A stretch of DNA of 21,421 bases from CAYTID01 sp964437735 (GCA_964437735.1 CAYTID010000037.1:1-21421); one strand, 5' to 3'. Numbered from the stretch's first letter, positions 9,855 through 18,409 are shown. Numbers and translations: made by a program. The notes: a model not told the origin generated them from the sequence alone.

Positions 9855-10556
9855 TTATTCCTTATATTGGATTTTTAATTCACGCTTATTTCCTTCTGAA
9901 TCCCTGAATTCAAATTTCAATTCGTTTTGCTTTTGTGTATCGCCAAGTTTTAATGTATTATCCAGACTTTTCAGTTCATCCGATGTAGCTGTTCTGACAT
10001 CAATAGTCCCGTCAACTCTCGAAAATCCTATTTCCCCCACATTGACAGTAACTTCCTGATCCGATTTTTTATTCTTTAAGCTTACACTACCGCTTGATAA
10101 AATCAATATATCTTCATTTATCAGAACAAAAAAAGCTCCTTTCGTACCACGGATAGAAGCAACTGAAGTCGGAGAAGTAAATGTATATCCCTCGTTTTGA
10201 CGTTTACTTACTTCAAAACCTACAGCTCCTCGTAAAATGTCGAATTTGTTTTTGATATCCTTTTTTTGTTTTTCGCCGATCATAATCAGTTCCGAGTTTT
10301 CTAATATGCGCATCATGCTTCGATCAGTAAATTTTATTATGGCAACCGATTTCATACCTGTCCGCAAGTGCTCTCCTCTAAACAGCGCATCTCCTTTTAA
10401 GGCTTTCATCCAATCTGATTCAGGCTGCTTCTTATCGACCAAGTTAACAACTTTTGTTACTACCGCTAAAGGAGATTTTTCATTTTGATTGCCATAGGTA
10501 CCGGTAACAAAGACAATTACCAATAATACTAAAAGAGATTTATAAAATTTTTTCAT
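9855..10556 (-). CDS. Periplasmic FecR-domain protein
   Basis: 233 residues with a signal peptide (hydrophobic 7-20) and a FecR-type domain. Typical FecR features are visible: a GEHLRTG turn (61-67), SVAIIKFTDRSMMRI (70-84), SELIMI, the ILRGAVGFEV strand (107-116), and TSPTSVASIRGTKGAFFV (127-144), where the SxRGT turn is the most diagnostic part. The C-terminal 40 residues are charged (KFEFRDSEGNKRELKIQ). Classical FecR is an inner-membrane anti-sigma regulator with an N-terminal cytoplasmic helix; here there is instead an exported, apparently soluble domain and no ECF sigma factor nearby, so a periplasmic sensing or scaffold role is more likely. A strong ribosome binding site, AAGGAGGG (10560-10567), precedes the ATG. 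The upstream gene ends 13 bp away and the barrel gene follows after 60 bp. Confidence 0.88.
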   Translation of the reverse strand: MKKFYKSLLVLLVIVFVTGTYGNQNEKSPLAVVTKVVNLVDKKQPESDWMKALKGDALFRGEHLRTGMKSVAIIKFTDRSMMRILENSELIMIGEKQKKDIKNKFDILRGAVGFEVSKRQNEGYTFTSPTSVASIRGTKGAFFVLINEDILILSSGSVSLKNKKSDQEVTVNVGEIGFSRVDGTIDVRTATSDELKSLDNTLKLGDTQKQNELKFEFRDSEGNKRELKIQYKE

Positions 10557-10569
10557 GATCCCTCCTTAT

Positions 10570-11631
10570 TTACTCAACAACGACTTTGACTATATTGTCA
10601 GGATTATTCTGGAGAAATTTTAAAATTTCTTTTAACTCAGTTTCAGTAATTCTGGTGTTGTTAAGAAAATATTTTTCGGATGGTTCCAAATCATCCGAAA
10701 TTATCTTATTTGTAATGTTTTTCCATTTATTCCCCAGGCATATTTCAATCTGTTCAATCAGATCACTTTCTTGCATCAGTGAAGAAGATTGTTCGACAAT
10801 AAAATGTCCCATCGAACTTTGAATAGTCTTTCCGCCTTGACTCTGAATTTTTCCAATTACAGTCCATACGTATGATTTTCCTTTTTCGAGTGGTCGAACA
10901 CCGGATGCAGGATATTGAAAAGAATTCTGACCGCCGAAAAAAATATTCTGATAAGTAACCGGAAACCGTGATATCGATTCTTCGAACGACATTCCGGGTA
11001 ACTTTTCGTTAATTATCAATTCAACTTCCTGTCCGTCATAGAGCCATTCGAATAACGGAAATTCATTCGTAATCTCGCCGTCACGAGGATACCGAAGTTC
11101 AATCTGAGACACATCCTCCAGTTGCAAATTAATAATTTTGCTGTCAGAATTTTGCGGGTTTTGTGCGTCTTCTATTTTAATATTAATATTGTATGAACCT
11201 CCTGGAAATCTTCCCGTAGCAAATGCAGGCTCGAGAATTTTCGACCTGCCCTCGGCTGAAAGAGTAAAATTATAAACTCTAATTTCTCCGTTTTTTCCCA
11301 GATCTAAATTTGTAATGGTTTTCCTTTCAGTAACAGTAAATGGGCCGGAATAAAATCCGTCCCCTTCCAATAGTCTGACAACTGTACCATCTATAAGAGT
11401 AACTGTAATTTGACCATTTGTAAATCTAACATCATGTGTTCCCGGAAAAGAAATGTTAATCGTAAACAACCAAACGGAGCTTTGAAAATTCTGGAAATCA
11501 AATTGTGAAGGATTCAACTGGTGTACATTTGCAGTTGTCACATTCATCTGAAGTTGTGAATACGAAAGAGAATTGAATAGAATACCCGCCAAAGTAATTA
11601 CTACCAACTTTCTTAAATATCTTATGTACAT
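10570..11631 (-). CDS. Secreted protein of unknown function with Fn3-like domain
   Basis: 353 residues, not assigned to a named family. Signal peptide: RYLRK followed by a hydrophobic core and YSQ, probable cleavage near residue 25. Residues about 27-172 are beta-rich, with a GTHDVRFTNGQITVTLIDGT segment. Residues about 177-280 read like a fibronectin-III/Ig-type domain, with IELRYPRDGEI, FPLFEW and the closing LEKGKSYVWTV. The C-terminus (284-350) is predicted helical and acidic, ending in a short beta segment. It is the first gene of the FecR/barrel/cyclase run and has a GGAGG ribosome binding site (11636-11640). Location is likely periplasmic or outer-membrane associated. Domain claims rest on visible sequence patterns only. 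Confidence 0.75.
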   Translation of the reverse strand: MYIRYLRKLVVITLAGILFNSLSYSQLQMNVTTANVHQLNPSQFDFQNFQSSVWLFTINISFPGTHDVRFTNGQITVTLIDGTVVRLLEGDGFYSGPFTVTERKTITNLDLGKNGEIRVYNFTLSAEGRSKILEPAFATGRFPGGSYNINIKIEDAQNPQNSDSKIINLQLEDVSQIELRYPRDGEITNEFPLFEWLYDGQEVELIINEKLPGMSFEESISRFPVTYQNIFFGGQNSFQYPASGVRPLEKGKSYVWTVIGKIQSQGGKTIQSSMGHFIVEQSSSLMQESDLIEQIEICLGNKWKNITNKIISDDLEPSEKYFLNNTRITETELKEILKFLQNNPDNIVKVVVE

Positions 11632-11666
11632 AAAACCTCCATACTTTTTAGTATTTTAGTTGTAGA

Positions 11667-11695
11667 AGTATAATTAAAAATAGGTATATATGCAA
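11667..11695 (-). promoter_or_regulatory. Candidate promoter of the FecR/CHASE2 gene run
   Basis: On the minus strand, TTGCAT (11690-11695) and TATACT (11667-11672) are separated by exactly 17 bases. They lie 35 bases upstream of the first ATG at 11631. The -10 box matches 5/6 and the -35 box 3/6. The position is right for a first-gene promoter, but AT-rich DNA makes chance matches common. Confidence 0.35.
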
Positions 11696-11843
11696 AAAAA
11701 AATTATAAAATCGAATATGAAAATGCCATAATCGCAGATTTTTCTATTTTATCTCCCCGAATGCATGATACGATTTATTAAAGAAAAAATAATGGACGAT
11801 ATTGAGCAAAATACGATAACATCAACAAATAAAATATTCTTTC

Positions 11844-11866
11844 AAAAAGTATGATAAAAATCACAC
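11844..11866 (-). terminator. Weak rho-independent terminator after the DHOD-like gene
   Basis: On the minus strand, GTGTGAT and ATCATAC (11860-11866 and 11849-11855) form a 7-bp stem with one G-U pair and a TTTT loop, directly followed by TTTTT (11848-11844). It is about 33 bases past the stop of the DHOD-like gene. The stem is AT-rich, so efficiency would be modest. Confidence 0.45.
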
Positions 11867-11899
11867 ATAAAATTATTTTTAAGAAAATTCTGTTAATCG

Positions 11900-12889
11900 T
11901 CAAATATAGCTATTAAGGACCTTCATATAATTTGCTCTTTCAAATGCAGCCGGCTCTCGGACAGATTTATGACTCATACTTCCTTTCATCTGTTCGACAG
12001 ATTCATACTCGTGTTCTTCCATCCAAGTTATTACATCGCTTAATACTTTTGAAATATGTTCAGAACCATTTTTCAATAAAGCTGAACACATCATCGTAAC
12101 ATCAGCACCTGCCATTAACATTTTTAATACATCGTCCGACGTATGAAGACCGCTTGTAGCTGCCATGTTGGCTTTTATTTTCCCATAAAGAATTGCTATC
12201 CATCGCAAAGGAAGTCGCATTGCATGTGGTGTGCTTAAATGCAGATTCGGAACAACTTCTAAATTGTCAAGATCAATATCGGGTTGATAAAACCTGTTAA
12301 ATAAAACCAGAGCATCGGCGCCTGCCTGGTCAAGCTTTACAGCTAAATTTGCCATTGAGCTAAACATGGGTGACAATTTCATAGCTACCGGAATATTAAC
12401 AACCCCTTTTATTATTTTGAGTGTTTCAATATAATTATTCTCAACTTCGGAACTAGTCAACCTCGGATCGGTAGGGATGTAATAAATATTAAGTTCTAAA
12501 CCTGCAGCACCAGCCTGTTCAATTTTCTTTGCATAGTTCAACCATCCTCCGCGGGTAACACCGTTTAAACTTCCGATTATAGGAATATTTACAGATTCTT
12601 TGGCTTTTCGGATATGCTCTAAATATTCCTCCGGACCAAGGCGATATTCACTCTCATGAGGAAAATATGTAGTCGCTTCTGCATAGCTCTCGTTTCCCTG
12701 AGTAGTAAGATAATCCAATTCTAATGCTTCATGAGTAATTTGTTCTTCAAATAATGAATATAATACAATCGCCGAAGCTCCTGCATCTTCCATCATCTTG
12801 ATAGTATCTATCTCACGAGACATTGGTGATGCCGAAGGAACCACCGGATTTTTTAATTTTAATCCCATGTAATTAGTTGATAAGTCCAT
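11900..12889 (-). CDS. Dihydroorotate dehydrogenase-like flavoprotein (not a true PyrD)
   Basis: 329 residues with the FMN-binding TIM-barrel layout of the DHOD family. Visible parts: LKNPVVPSASPMS (12-24), GSLNGVT (106-112), a conserved Lys in MKLSP (170-174), and the C-terminal flavin-phosphate segment TSGLHTSDDVLKMLMAGAD (245-263). In genuine DHODs the segment after the fifth strand reads N-x-S-C/S-P-N and carries the catalytic base and an orotate-binding Asn. Here it reads NIYYIPTDP (134-142), so those residues are absent and dihydroorotate oxidation is unlikely. Members of this DHOD-like branch are often found beside nifJ, as here (78 bp downstream of it), which suggests a role tied to pyruvate or ferredoxin redox metabolism; the substrate is unknown. 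An AAGGA ribosome binding site (12896-12900) supports the start. Confidence 0.9.
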   Translation of the reverse strand: MDLSTNYMGLKLKNPVVPSASPMSREIDTIKMMEDAGASAIVLYSLFEEQITHEALELDYLTTQGNESYAEATTYFPHESEYRLGPEEYLEHIRKAKESVNIPIIGSLNGVTRGGWLNYAKKIEQAGAAGLELNIYYIPTDPRLTSSEVENNYIETLKIIKGVVNIPVAMKLSPMFSSMANLAVKLDQAGADALVLFNRFYQPDIDLDNLEVVPNLHLSTPHAMRLPLRWIAILYGKIKANMAATSGLHTSDDVLKMLMAGADVTMMCSALLKNGSEHISKVLSDVITWMEEHEYESVEQMKGSMSHKSVREPAAFERANYMKVLNSYI

Positions 12890-12925
12890 TTTCTATCCTT
12901 TTAAATTAGATTATTAAAAACTGAC

Positions 12926-12955
12926 TGCGCACTGACACCGACCGGTCAGTGCGCA
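12926..12955 (-). terminator. Perfect 11-bp stem-loop between nifJ and DHOD-like gene
   Basis: TGCGCACTGAC (12926-12936) is perfectly complementary to GTCAGTGCGCA (12945-12955), with an 8-base loop. Read on the minus strand it begins 13 bases after the nifJ stop and is followed by GTCAG and then TTTTT (12916-12920). It is strikingly GC-rich for this DNA. It can act as a partial terminator or as a 3' stabiliser that sets a lower level for the downstream gene, which begins 36 bases further on. Confidence 0.65.
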
Positions 12956-12967
12956 ATAATTCTTATT

Positions 12968-15900
12968 TTATTTATTGTCTCCGTTATATTTCATTGCCGC
13001 CAAGTGTTCATACATCTTCCAGCGTGCTTTAACATCAAGCTCTGCTTGTTCAATAAGAATTTTGGCTTCTTCAGGCTTACTCTTTGTCAACATCTTATAG
13101 CGGGTTTCTTTATATGCATAGTCTTTAAAAGTAATTGTAGGCGCTTTGGAATCGAGTTTAAGCGGATTCTTTCCTTCTTTAAACATATCAGGATTAAACC
13201 TGTACAAGGGCCAGTGGCCGCTATCAACTGCTGCTTTGTGGTTATCAAGACCGAGTCTCATATTTATACCATGAGCAATACAATGGCTGTATGCAATAAT
13301 TATCGAGGGACCATTATAAGCTTCCGCTTCGAGAATTGCCTTTACAGTTTGCGTATCATTCGCTCCGAAAGCGATTTGTGCAACATATATATTTCCATAA
13401 CTCATTGCTATCATCCCAAGGTCTTTTTTTGCCATCGGCTTTCCACCAGCCGCAAATTTTGCTACAGCAGCTCGCGGAGTTGCCTTAGACATTTGACCTC
13501 CGGTATTAGAATAAACCTCAGTGTCTAAAACCAATAAATTTACGTTAGCTCCAGATGCAAGAACATGGTCGAGCCCGCCGTAACCGATATCGTATGCCCA
13601 ACCGTCTCCGCCAACAATCCAGACACTCTTGTTAACTAAATTATCAGCAACACTTAGTAAGTGCTTCGCTTTAGGAGATTTTATATTTTCAAGTTTTTGT
13701 TTGAGAGCTGCAACTCTTTCACGCTGCTCAAATATTCCTTCTTCCGTTGCCTGATCGGATGTAATCAAACCGTTGACGAGATTTTCTCCGATTTCTGAAG
13801 CAAGCTCGGTTAATATTTCTTTTGCAATTTCTTTTTGCTTATCAAATGTCAACCGGAAACCATAGCCAAATTCAGCGTTATCTTCGAATAATGAATTCGA
13901 CCAAGTTGGTCCACGTCCTTCCTTATTTGTTGAGTAAGGCGTAGTCGGTAAATTTCCTCCGTATATCGACGAACAACCTGTGGCGTTGCTTATAATTAAC
14001 CTGTCGCCAAATAATTGACTGATAAGTTTTATATATGGTGTTTCACCACAACCTGTACAAGCGCCTGAGTATTCGAATAAAGGTTCAAGCAACTGACTTC
14101 CTTTAACAGTATTTAACTGAACTTTCTTTCTATCATATTCCGGAAGTTCAAGAAAGAAATCATAGTTAGTCCGCTCGCTCTCACGTAACGGTATTTGAGA
14201 TTCCATATTAAGAGCTTTAAGACGTGTTTCCTTTTTATTTTTCGCAGGACATACTTCAACACATATTCCACAACCCGTACAATCTTCAGGAGCGACTTGA
14301 ATCGAATAAACCATGTTTTCATCAAATTCTTTCCCTTTAACTTTTACCCACTTGAATGTTGGAGGAGCTATTGCTGTGTATTTTTCATCGTAAACTTTTA
14401 TCCGGATAGTTGCATGCGGACAGACTAATGCACACTTGTTACATTGGATACAAACCTCAGTATCCCAAACGGGAATTTCGAGTGCAATATTTCTTTTTTC
14501 CCACTGAGCAGTATCCGTTGGGAATGATCCATCGGGCGGAAAAGCGCTGACCGGAAGACTGTCACCCTTACCTCCATAAATACTTGCAAGAACATTTTGG
14601 ACAAATTCAGGCGCCTTGTCCGACATTATCGGAGGCATTTCAATTTTACTTGTTGCAGATGATGGAATTTTTACTTCAAAAAGGTTTGCAAGTGTTTGGT
14701 CGACTGCTTCGTAGTTTTTCTTTACAATCAAATCACCTTTTATACCATAGGTTTTTTTGATACTATCTTTAATTTTTTCTATTGCTTCATCCTTCGGTAA
14801 TACGTTGGAGATTGCGAAAAAACAAGTTTGCATTATCGTATTGACACGTTCACCCATGCCGGCTTGTTCGGCAACTTTATAGCCATCAATTACATAAAAG
14901 CGAAGTTTTTTATCAATAATATGCTGCTGTACGACTCTCGGAATTTTATCCCAAACCTCATCGGGACCGTATGGACTGTTCAACAAGAAAGTTCCTCCGG
15001 GCAGCGCATCCTTTAACATATCATATCTTTCCAGGAATACCCATTGATGACATGCAATAAAACTTGCTTTGGACACGAGATATGTAGATTGTATAGGTTT
15101 CGAGCCGAAACGCAAATGAGAAACAGTTACCGCACCCGATTTTTTTGAGTCATAAACAAAATAACCTTGTGCAAAATTATCAGTTTCTTCTCCTATAATC
15201 TTAATAGAATTTTTATTTGCACCAACTGTTCCATCGGCTCCCAATCCGTAAAAAAGAGCCCTGTGTACGCCTTTGTCTTCTGTCGTAAAATTTGGATCAT
15301 ATGGAATTGATGTATCTAAAACATCGTCCATTATTCCTACCGTAAAATAATTTTTCGGTTTGTCTTTAAGCAGCTCATCGAAAACCGACTTGACCATTGC
15401 AGGAGTGAATTCCTTTGAAGCCAAACCGTAACGCCCGCCTATAATTTTAGGATGTGTCTTTAAAGATATTGTTCCCTCAGCAAATGCTTCGCTGATAGCT
15501 GTTACCACATCTTTGTACATTGGTTCGCCACCGGCGCCCGGTTCCTTTGTTCGATCAAGAACTGCAATTGATTTAACAGTCGAAGGAATGGCGCTGATAA
15601 AATGATTAATTGAAAATGGCCGGAATAATCTTACTTTGATTATACCTACTTTTTCATCATTTTTAAGCAAGTAGTTTACCGTCTCTTCAGCGGTTTCCGC
15701 TCCTGAACCCATTAAAATAATAATCCTTTCTGCTTCCGGATGGCCAACGTATTCAAATAATTTATATTGCCGACCGGTTATTGCAGCAAACTTATCCATC
15801 GCATTTTGAACAATAACAGGAACTTTAAGATAAAATGGATTCGAAGCTTCACGCGCCTGGAAAAACACATCCGGATTTTGGGCAGTACCTCTTAAAACAG

Positions 15901-16537
15901 GTCGGTCGGGAGTCATACCTCTCTTGCGATGTTCGAACACGAGTTCATCTGTAATCATCACTCTCATATCATCCATCGTTAATTCTTCAACTTTCATTAC
16001 TTCGTGTGAAGTTCTGAAGCCATCGAAAAAATGTAGAAAAGGAACGCGAGCTTCAAGAGTAGCCGCTTGTGATATCAGTGCGTTGTCCATAACTTCCTGA
16101 ACAGAATTAGAACTAAGCATAGCCCAACCTGTTGCCCTGACCGACATAATGTCGCTATGATCTCCGAAAATTGAGAGCGCATGAGTTGCAACTGCTCGAG
16201 CAGATACATGAAAAACAGTTGAAGTCAATTCTCCCGCTATCTTAAACATATTGGGAATCATCAACAACAAACCCTGAGACGCCGTAAAAGTTGTTGTTAA
16301 TGCACCTGTTTGCAAAGCGCCGTGAACTGTTCCGGCTGCCCCGCCTTCACTTTGCAATTCAACGACAGTAGGGACAGTTCCCCAAATATTTTTTTGACCT
16401 TCAGACGACCAGGCATCAGCCCATTCCCCCATATTCGAGGAAGGAGTAATCGGATATATCGCGATTACCTCGTTAATTTTATGTGCTACAAAAGCAGCGG
16501 CTTCATTACCATCAATTGTTACCTTGTTTCTAACCAT
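12968..16537 (-). CDS. nifJ: Pyruvate:ferredoxin (flavodoxin) oxidoreductase, single-chain
   Basis: Cytosolic TPP and iron-sulfur enzyme converting pyruvate and CoA to acetyl-CoA, CO2 and reduced ferredoxin; reversible in autotrophs. At 1189 residues it is full length, with all domains fused. Seen: YPITPSSNMGE with T31, E64 and R114 of the pyruvate/TPP site; a gamma-type domain near 425-620; two 4Fe-4S clusters, C696/C699/C702/C706 and C753/C756/C759/C763; the proximal cluster C827/C830/C855 and C1086; and the TPP-binding GDGWAYDIGYGG (977-988) with NTGGQ (1011-1015). No long C-terminal extension such as that known in Desulfovibrio africanus is present. The ATG has a GGAGA ribosome binding site (16544-16548). 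It is followed by the DHOD-like gene, probably on the same transcript. Confidence 0.98.
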   Translation of the reverse strand: MVRNKVTIDGNEAAAFVAHKINEVIAIYPITPSSNMGEWADAWSSEGQKNIWGTVPTVVELQSEGGAAGTVHGALQTGALTTTFTASQGLLLMIPNMFKIAGELTSTVFHVSARAVATHALSIFGDHSDIMSVRATGWAMLSSNSVQEVMDNALISQAATLEARVPFLHFFDGFRTSHEVMKVEELTMDDMRVMITDELVFEHRKRGMTPDRPVLRGTAQNPDVFFQAREASNPFYLKVPVIVQNAMDKFAAITGRQYKLFEYVGHPEAERIIILMGSGAETAEETVNYLLKNDEKVGIIKVRLFRPFSINHFISAIPSTVKSIAVLDRTKEPGAGGEPMYKDVVTAISEAFAEGTISLKTHPKIIGGRYGLASKEFTPAMVKSVFDELLKDKPKNYFTVGIMDDVLDTSIPYDPNFTTEDKGVHRALFYGLGADGTVGANKNSIKIIGEETDNFAQGYFVYDSKKSGAVTVSHLRFGSKPIQSTYLVSKASFIACHQWVFLERYDMLKDALPGGTFLLNSPYGPDEVWDKIPRVVQQHIIDKKLRFYVIDGYKVAEQAGMGERVNTIMQTCFFAISNVLPKDEAIEKIKDSIKKTYGIKGDLIVKKNYEAVDQTLANLFEVKIPSSATSKIEMPPIMSDKAPEFVQNVLASIYGGKGDSLPVSAFPPDGSFPTDTAQWEKRNIALEIPVWDTEVCIQCNKCALVCPHATIRIKVYDEKYTAIAPPTFKWVKVKGKEFDENMVYSIQVAPEDCTGCGICVEVCPAKNKKETRLKALNMESQIPLRESERTNYDFFLELPEYDRKKVQLNTVKGSQLLEPLFEYSGACTGCGETPYIKLISQLFGDRLIISNATGCSSIYGGNLPTTPYSTNKEGRGPTWSNSLFEDNAEFGYGFRLTFDKQKEIAKEILTELASEIGENLVNGLITSDQATEEGIFEQRERVAALKQKLENIKSPKAKHLLSVADNLVNKSVWIVGGDGWAYDIGYGGLDHVLASGANVNLLVLDTEVYSNTGGQMSKATPRAAVAKFAAGGKPMAKKDLGMIAMSYGNIYVAQIAFGANDTQTVKAILEAEAYNGPSIIIAYSHCIAHGINMRLGLDNHKAAVDSGHWPLYRFNPDMFKEGKNPLKLDSKAPTITFKDYAYKETRYKMLTKSKPEEAKILIEQAELDVKARWKMYEHLAAMKYNGDNK

Positions 16538-16599
16538 TTAAAATCTCCAATAATATTAATTTTTTAACAAGTTTAAGATATTTCTTAAAAATTCAATTA

Positions 16600-16628
16600 A
16601 ATATACGATAAACCTGAGTTTTATCCAA
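16600..16628 (-). promoter_or_regulatory. Candidate nifJ promoter
   Basis: On the minus strand, TTGGAT (16623-16628) and TATATT (16600-16605) are separated by exactly 17 bases, with the -10 box 62 bases upstream of the nifJ ATG. Matches to consensus are 3/6 and 5/6. The 277-bp gap between nifJ and the next gene upstream shows no gene and must contain the promoter. Confidence 0.3.
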
Positions 16629-16814
16629 AGCATATATTATTCAATAACTAATAAAATATGATTATTTTGACGATAAATTATCAAAAATGAAATTTCCTAA
16701 GAACGAATTTTCTTGATTATGGTAAGCATTATTCAAATAAAGCGAAAAAAAAATAATTTTATGCTAACAACGGATAAAAAGCAAAAATTATGCCTTTATA
16801 AAATTGGAGACGAA

Positions 16815-17375
16815 TTAATTCTTTCGCTTAACAGAAACAATAAAAGATTGCATAGCCGAAAATAACTGACTCAAATCTTTTTCACTCCAGACTCCATCAA
16901 GAGGGGTGGCAGTACATTCGTAAAACCTGTTTCCGATTTGGAACACAATTGTACGACTTCGCGAAAGTGCGGAATTTTCATAATATTCAAAACATGAATA
17001 TTTTTTTGCATTTACCTTAAATGTGTGAACATCCTGATAAATTAAAAATTTTTTGGCAATTTCCTTTTTATACGCAATACTTAATACAGCCAAGAGTTCA
17101 ATGTCATTTTGTAGTATTCTATTTTCAGTTATCCTATCCGGTTTAATCTCCTTGAGATAAATTATCGATTTGTAGTCATTTCTGAGAATATAAAATAATA
17201 GATTCGGATTAGATTGATTTTCATTTGATAGGGTCCAGCCTACTGGAATCCCTGCGTTTAAATAATTGTCGGATGAAGTATAATTGGTTTCTGAAAGTGG
17301 ATAATGGATGGAATAGTAAGTACCCGAGCAACTTGCAAAAAATAAGAGAATTAATAAATGAAATATTTTTCTCAC
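16815..17375 (-). CDS. Small putative lipoprotein of unknown function
   Basis: 186 residues, no family recognised. The N-terminus (RK followed by a leucine/phenylalanine-rich core and FASC, Cys at residue 16) is a lipoprotein signal, so the mature product would be a lipid-anchored envelope protein. Residues about 45-180 look like a compact alpha/beta domain: repeated strands such as SIIYLKEI, KYSCFEYYE and TIVFQIGNRFYECTATP, then a helix near the end. The pattern recalls small proteins of the PsbP/DUF-type fold that end in a strand-helix pair, but this is not a firm match. The start codon is GTG (17373-17375), only 2 bp after the stop of the PorV/PorQ-family gene, so translation is probably coupled. 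A partner role with that outer-membrane protein is inferred from this spacing. Confidence 0.8.
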   Translation of the reverse strand: MRKIFHLLILLFFASCSGTYYSIHYPLSETNYTSSDNYLNAGIPVGWTLSNENQSNPNLLFYILRNDYKSIIYLKEIKPDRITENRILQNDIELLAVLSIAYKKEIAKKFLIYQDVHTFKVNAKKYSCFEYYENSALSRSRTIVFQIGNRFYECTATPLDGVWSEKDLSQLFSAMQSFIVSVKRKN

Positions 17376-17377
17376 GC

Positions 17378-18409
17378 TTATTCCGATACCCGGGCAAACT
17401 TTTCAGATTCAAATGTGAATATTATAGAAATCCGGTGAGTATCGTTAAAATCTCCGTTAGTGATTTTCGAGGTCGCAAATGAATAATCGATATCAAATTT
17501 TGGTAAATGAATTCCTGCCCCGAAATTTGTTGTTCCGATATCACTGTATCCCAATCGGATAGCGGCAAGGTTCCTGAAATCGAATTCGATTCCCGAATGC
17601 ATATCAAAACTTATCGCGCCAAGATTGAAATTCGATGCATATCTCCTGTTTTCAAACCTTACGTCTATATCAAAGGTCGGAGCAAATCTGCCCCCCAGCG
17701 CTTCAATTAAATAAGCTGATCCGATTTTCAAAGTAGGAGTAATTAATTCGTTAGTCCCTGTATTCCATGCGACTAACGTAGTAGTAGCATCCATAAAATT
17801 CATGCCGAGAAGTAAATTATTAAGAGGAGAGTATTGAATACCAAGATCAAATCCAATACCGGTAGCAGACCCGACGCTCATTTCCCGTCTGATAATTTTT
17901 AAATTTGCACCATAAGCAAAGTTTTCACTTTGTTTTTTGGCGTATGTAAAATAAAAAGCATAATCTGCCGTATTAAAATATGTTATTTTATCGTAGTCGA
18001 GTCGGTCGTTGTCATCAAATCGTCCATTACCGTTAAAATCTTTAAGAGCATTTCGCGTATCAGGAATTCCATCGATACCGAGTCGGATAATGCTTAAGCC
18101 AAAAGTTGAATTTGCACCAAACGGTACAGCTGTTCCAATGTAATCGTAATTGATAAGACTGCCGAATTGCTCGGAATGCATCAGGGCGAATTGAGGATAA
18201 TTAATTTTAGACAGTCCGGCCGGATTCCAGTATCCTGCTGTGACATCGTTGGCGAGAGCGGTATATGCCCCGCCTAAACCTAAAGCTCTGCCCCCTACAC
18301 CGATCGAAATAAATTCGCCCGCATATTTGCCGACTCCCGTAGAAGCTTTTGAGTTTTCACTCAGTAAAGCGAGCAGCGAAACCAGTATGAATAGTCTTAT
18401 CATTTTCAT
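17378..18409 (-). CDS. PorV/PorQ-family outer membrane protein
   Basis: 343 residues with a signal peptide (1-22) and the hallmark N-terminus of the PorV/PorQ family: GEFISIGVGGRALGLGGAY followed by NDVTAGYWNPAGLS (54-67). This FadL-like beta-barrel family includes PorV, the type IX secretion shuttle protein, and many paralogues of unknown role. The remainder alternates in typical barrel strands. Residues 124-135 (DFNGNGRFDDND) form a D-x-N-x-N-G...D loop like a calcium-binding EF-hand/dockerin loop, probably in an extracellular turn. An AGGAG ribosome binding site (18416-18420) lies six bases before the ATG. It is the first gene of a two-gene unit with the lipoprotein. Whether it is a true T9SS component cannot be told from this window, which carries no other por genes. 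Confidence 0.88.
   Translation of the reverse strand: MKMIRLFILVSLLALLSENSKASTGVGKYAGEFISIGVGGRALGLGGAYTALANDVTAGYWNPAGLSKINYPQFALMHSEQFGSLINYDYIGTAVPFGANSTFGLSIIRLGIDGIPDTRNALKDFNGNGRFDDNDRLDYDKITYFNTADYAFYFTYAKKQSENFAYGANLKIIRREMSVGSATGIGFDLGIQYSPLNNLLLGMNFMDATTTLVAWNTGTNELITPTLKIGSAYLIEALGGRFAPTFDIDVRFENRRYASNFNLGAISFDMHSGIEFDFRNLAAIRLGYSDIGTTNFGAGIHLPKFDIDYSFATSKITNGDFNDTHRISIIFTFESEKFARVSE

Noticed and set aside
9855..10556. A classical FecI/FecR iron-signalling locus
   Set aside because: No ECF sigma factor or TonB-dependent receptor is present, and the FecR-domain protein starts with a signal peptide rather than a cytoplasmic anti-sigma helix.
11900..12889. Annotating this gene as pyrD for pyrimidine synthesis
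   Set aside because: The catalytic and orotate-binding residues of the N-x-S-C/S-P-N segment are missing, and the neighbour is nifJ rather than pyr genes.
13004..13528. A 174-codon open frame antisense to nifJ
   Set aside because: It lies wholly inside a firmly identified gene, is rich in Cys/Phe/Ile/Arg as expected of a reverse-frame shadow, and has no ribosome binding site or domain.
16740..16815. Terminator after the small lipoprotein gene
   Set aside because: A T-run exists on the minus strand near 16746-16754, but only a weak, bulged AT-rich hairpin can be drawn ahead of it.
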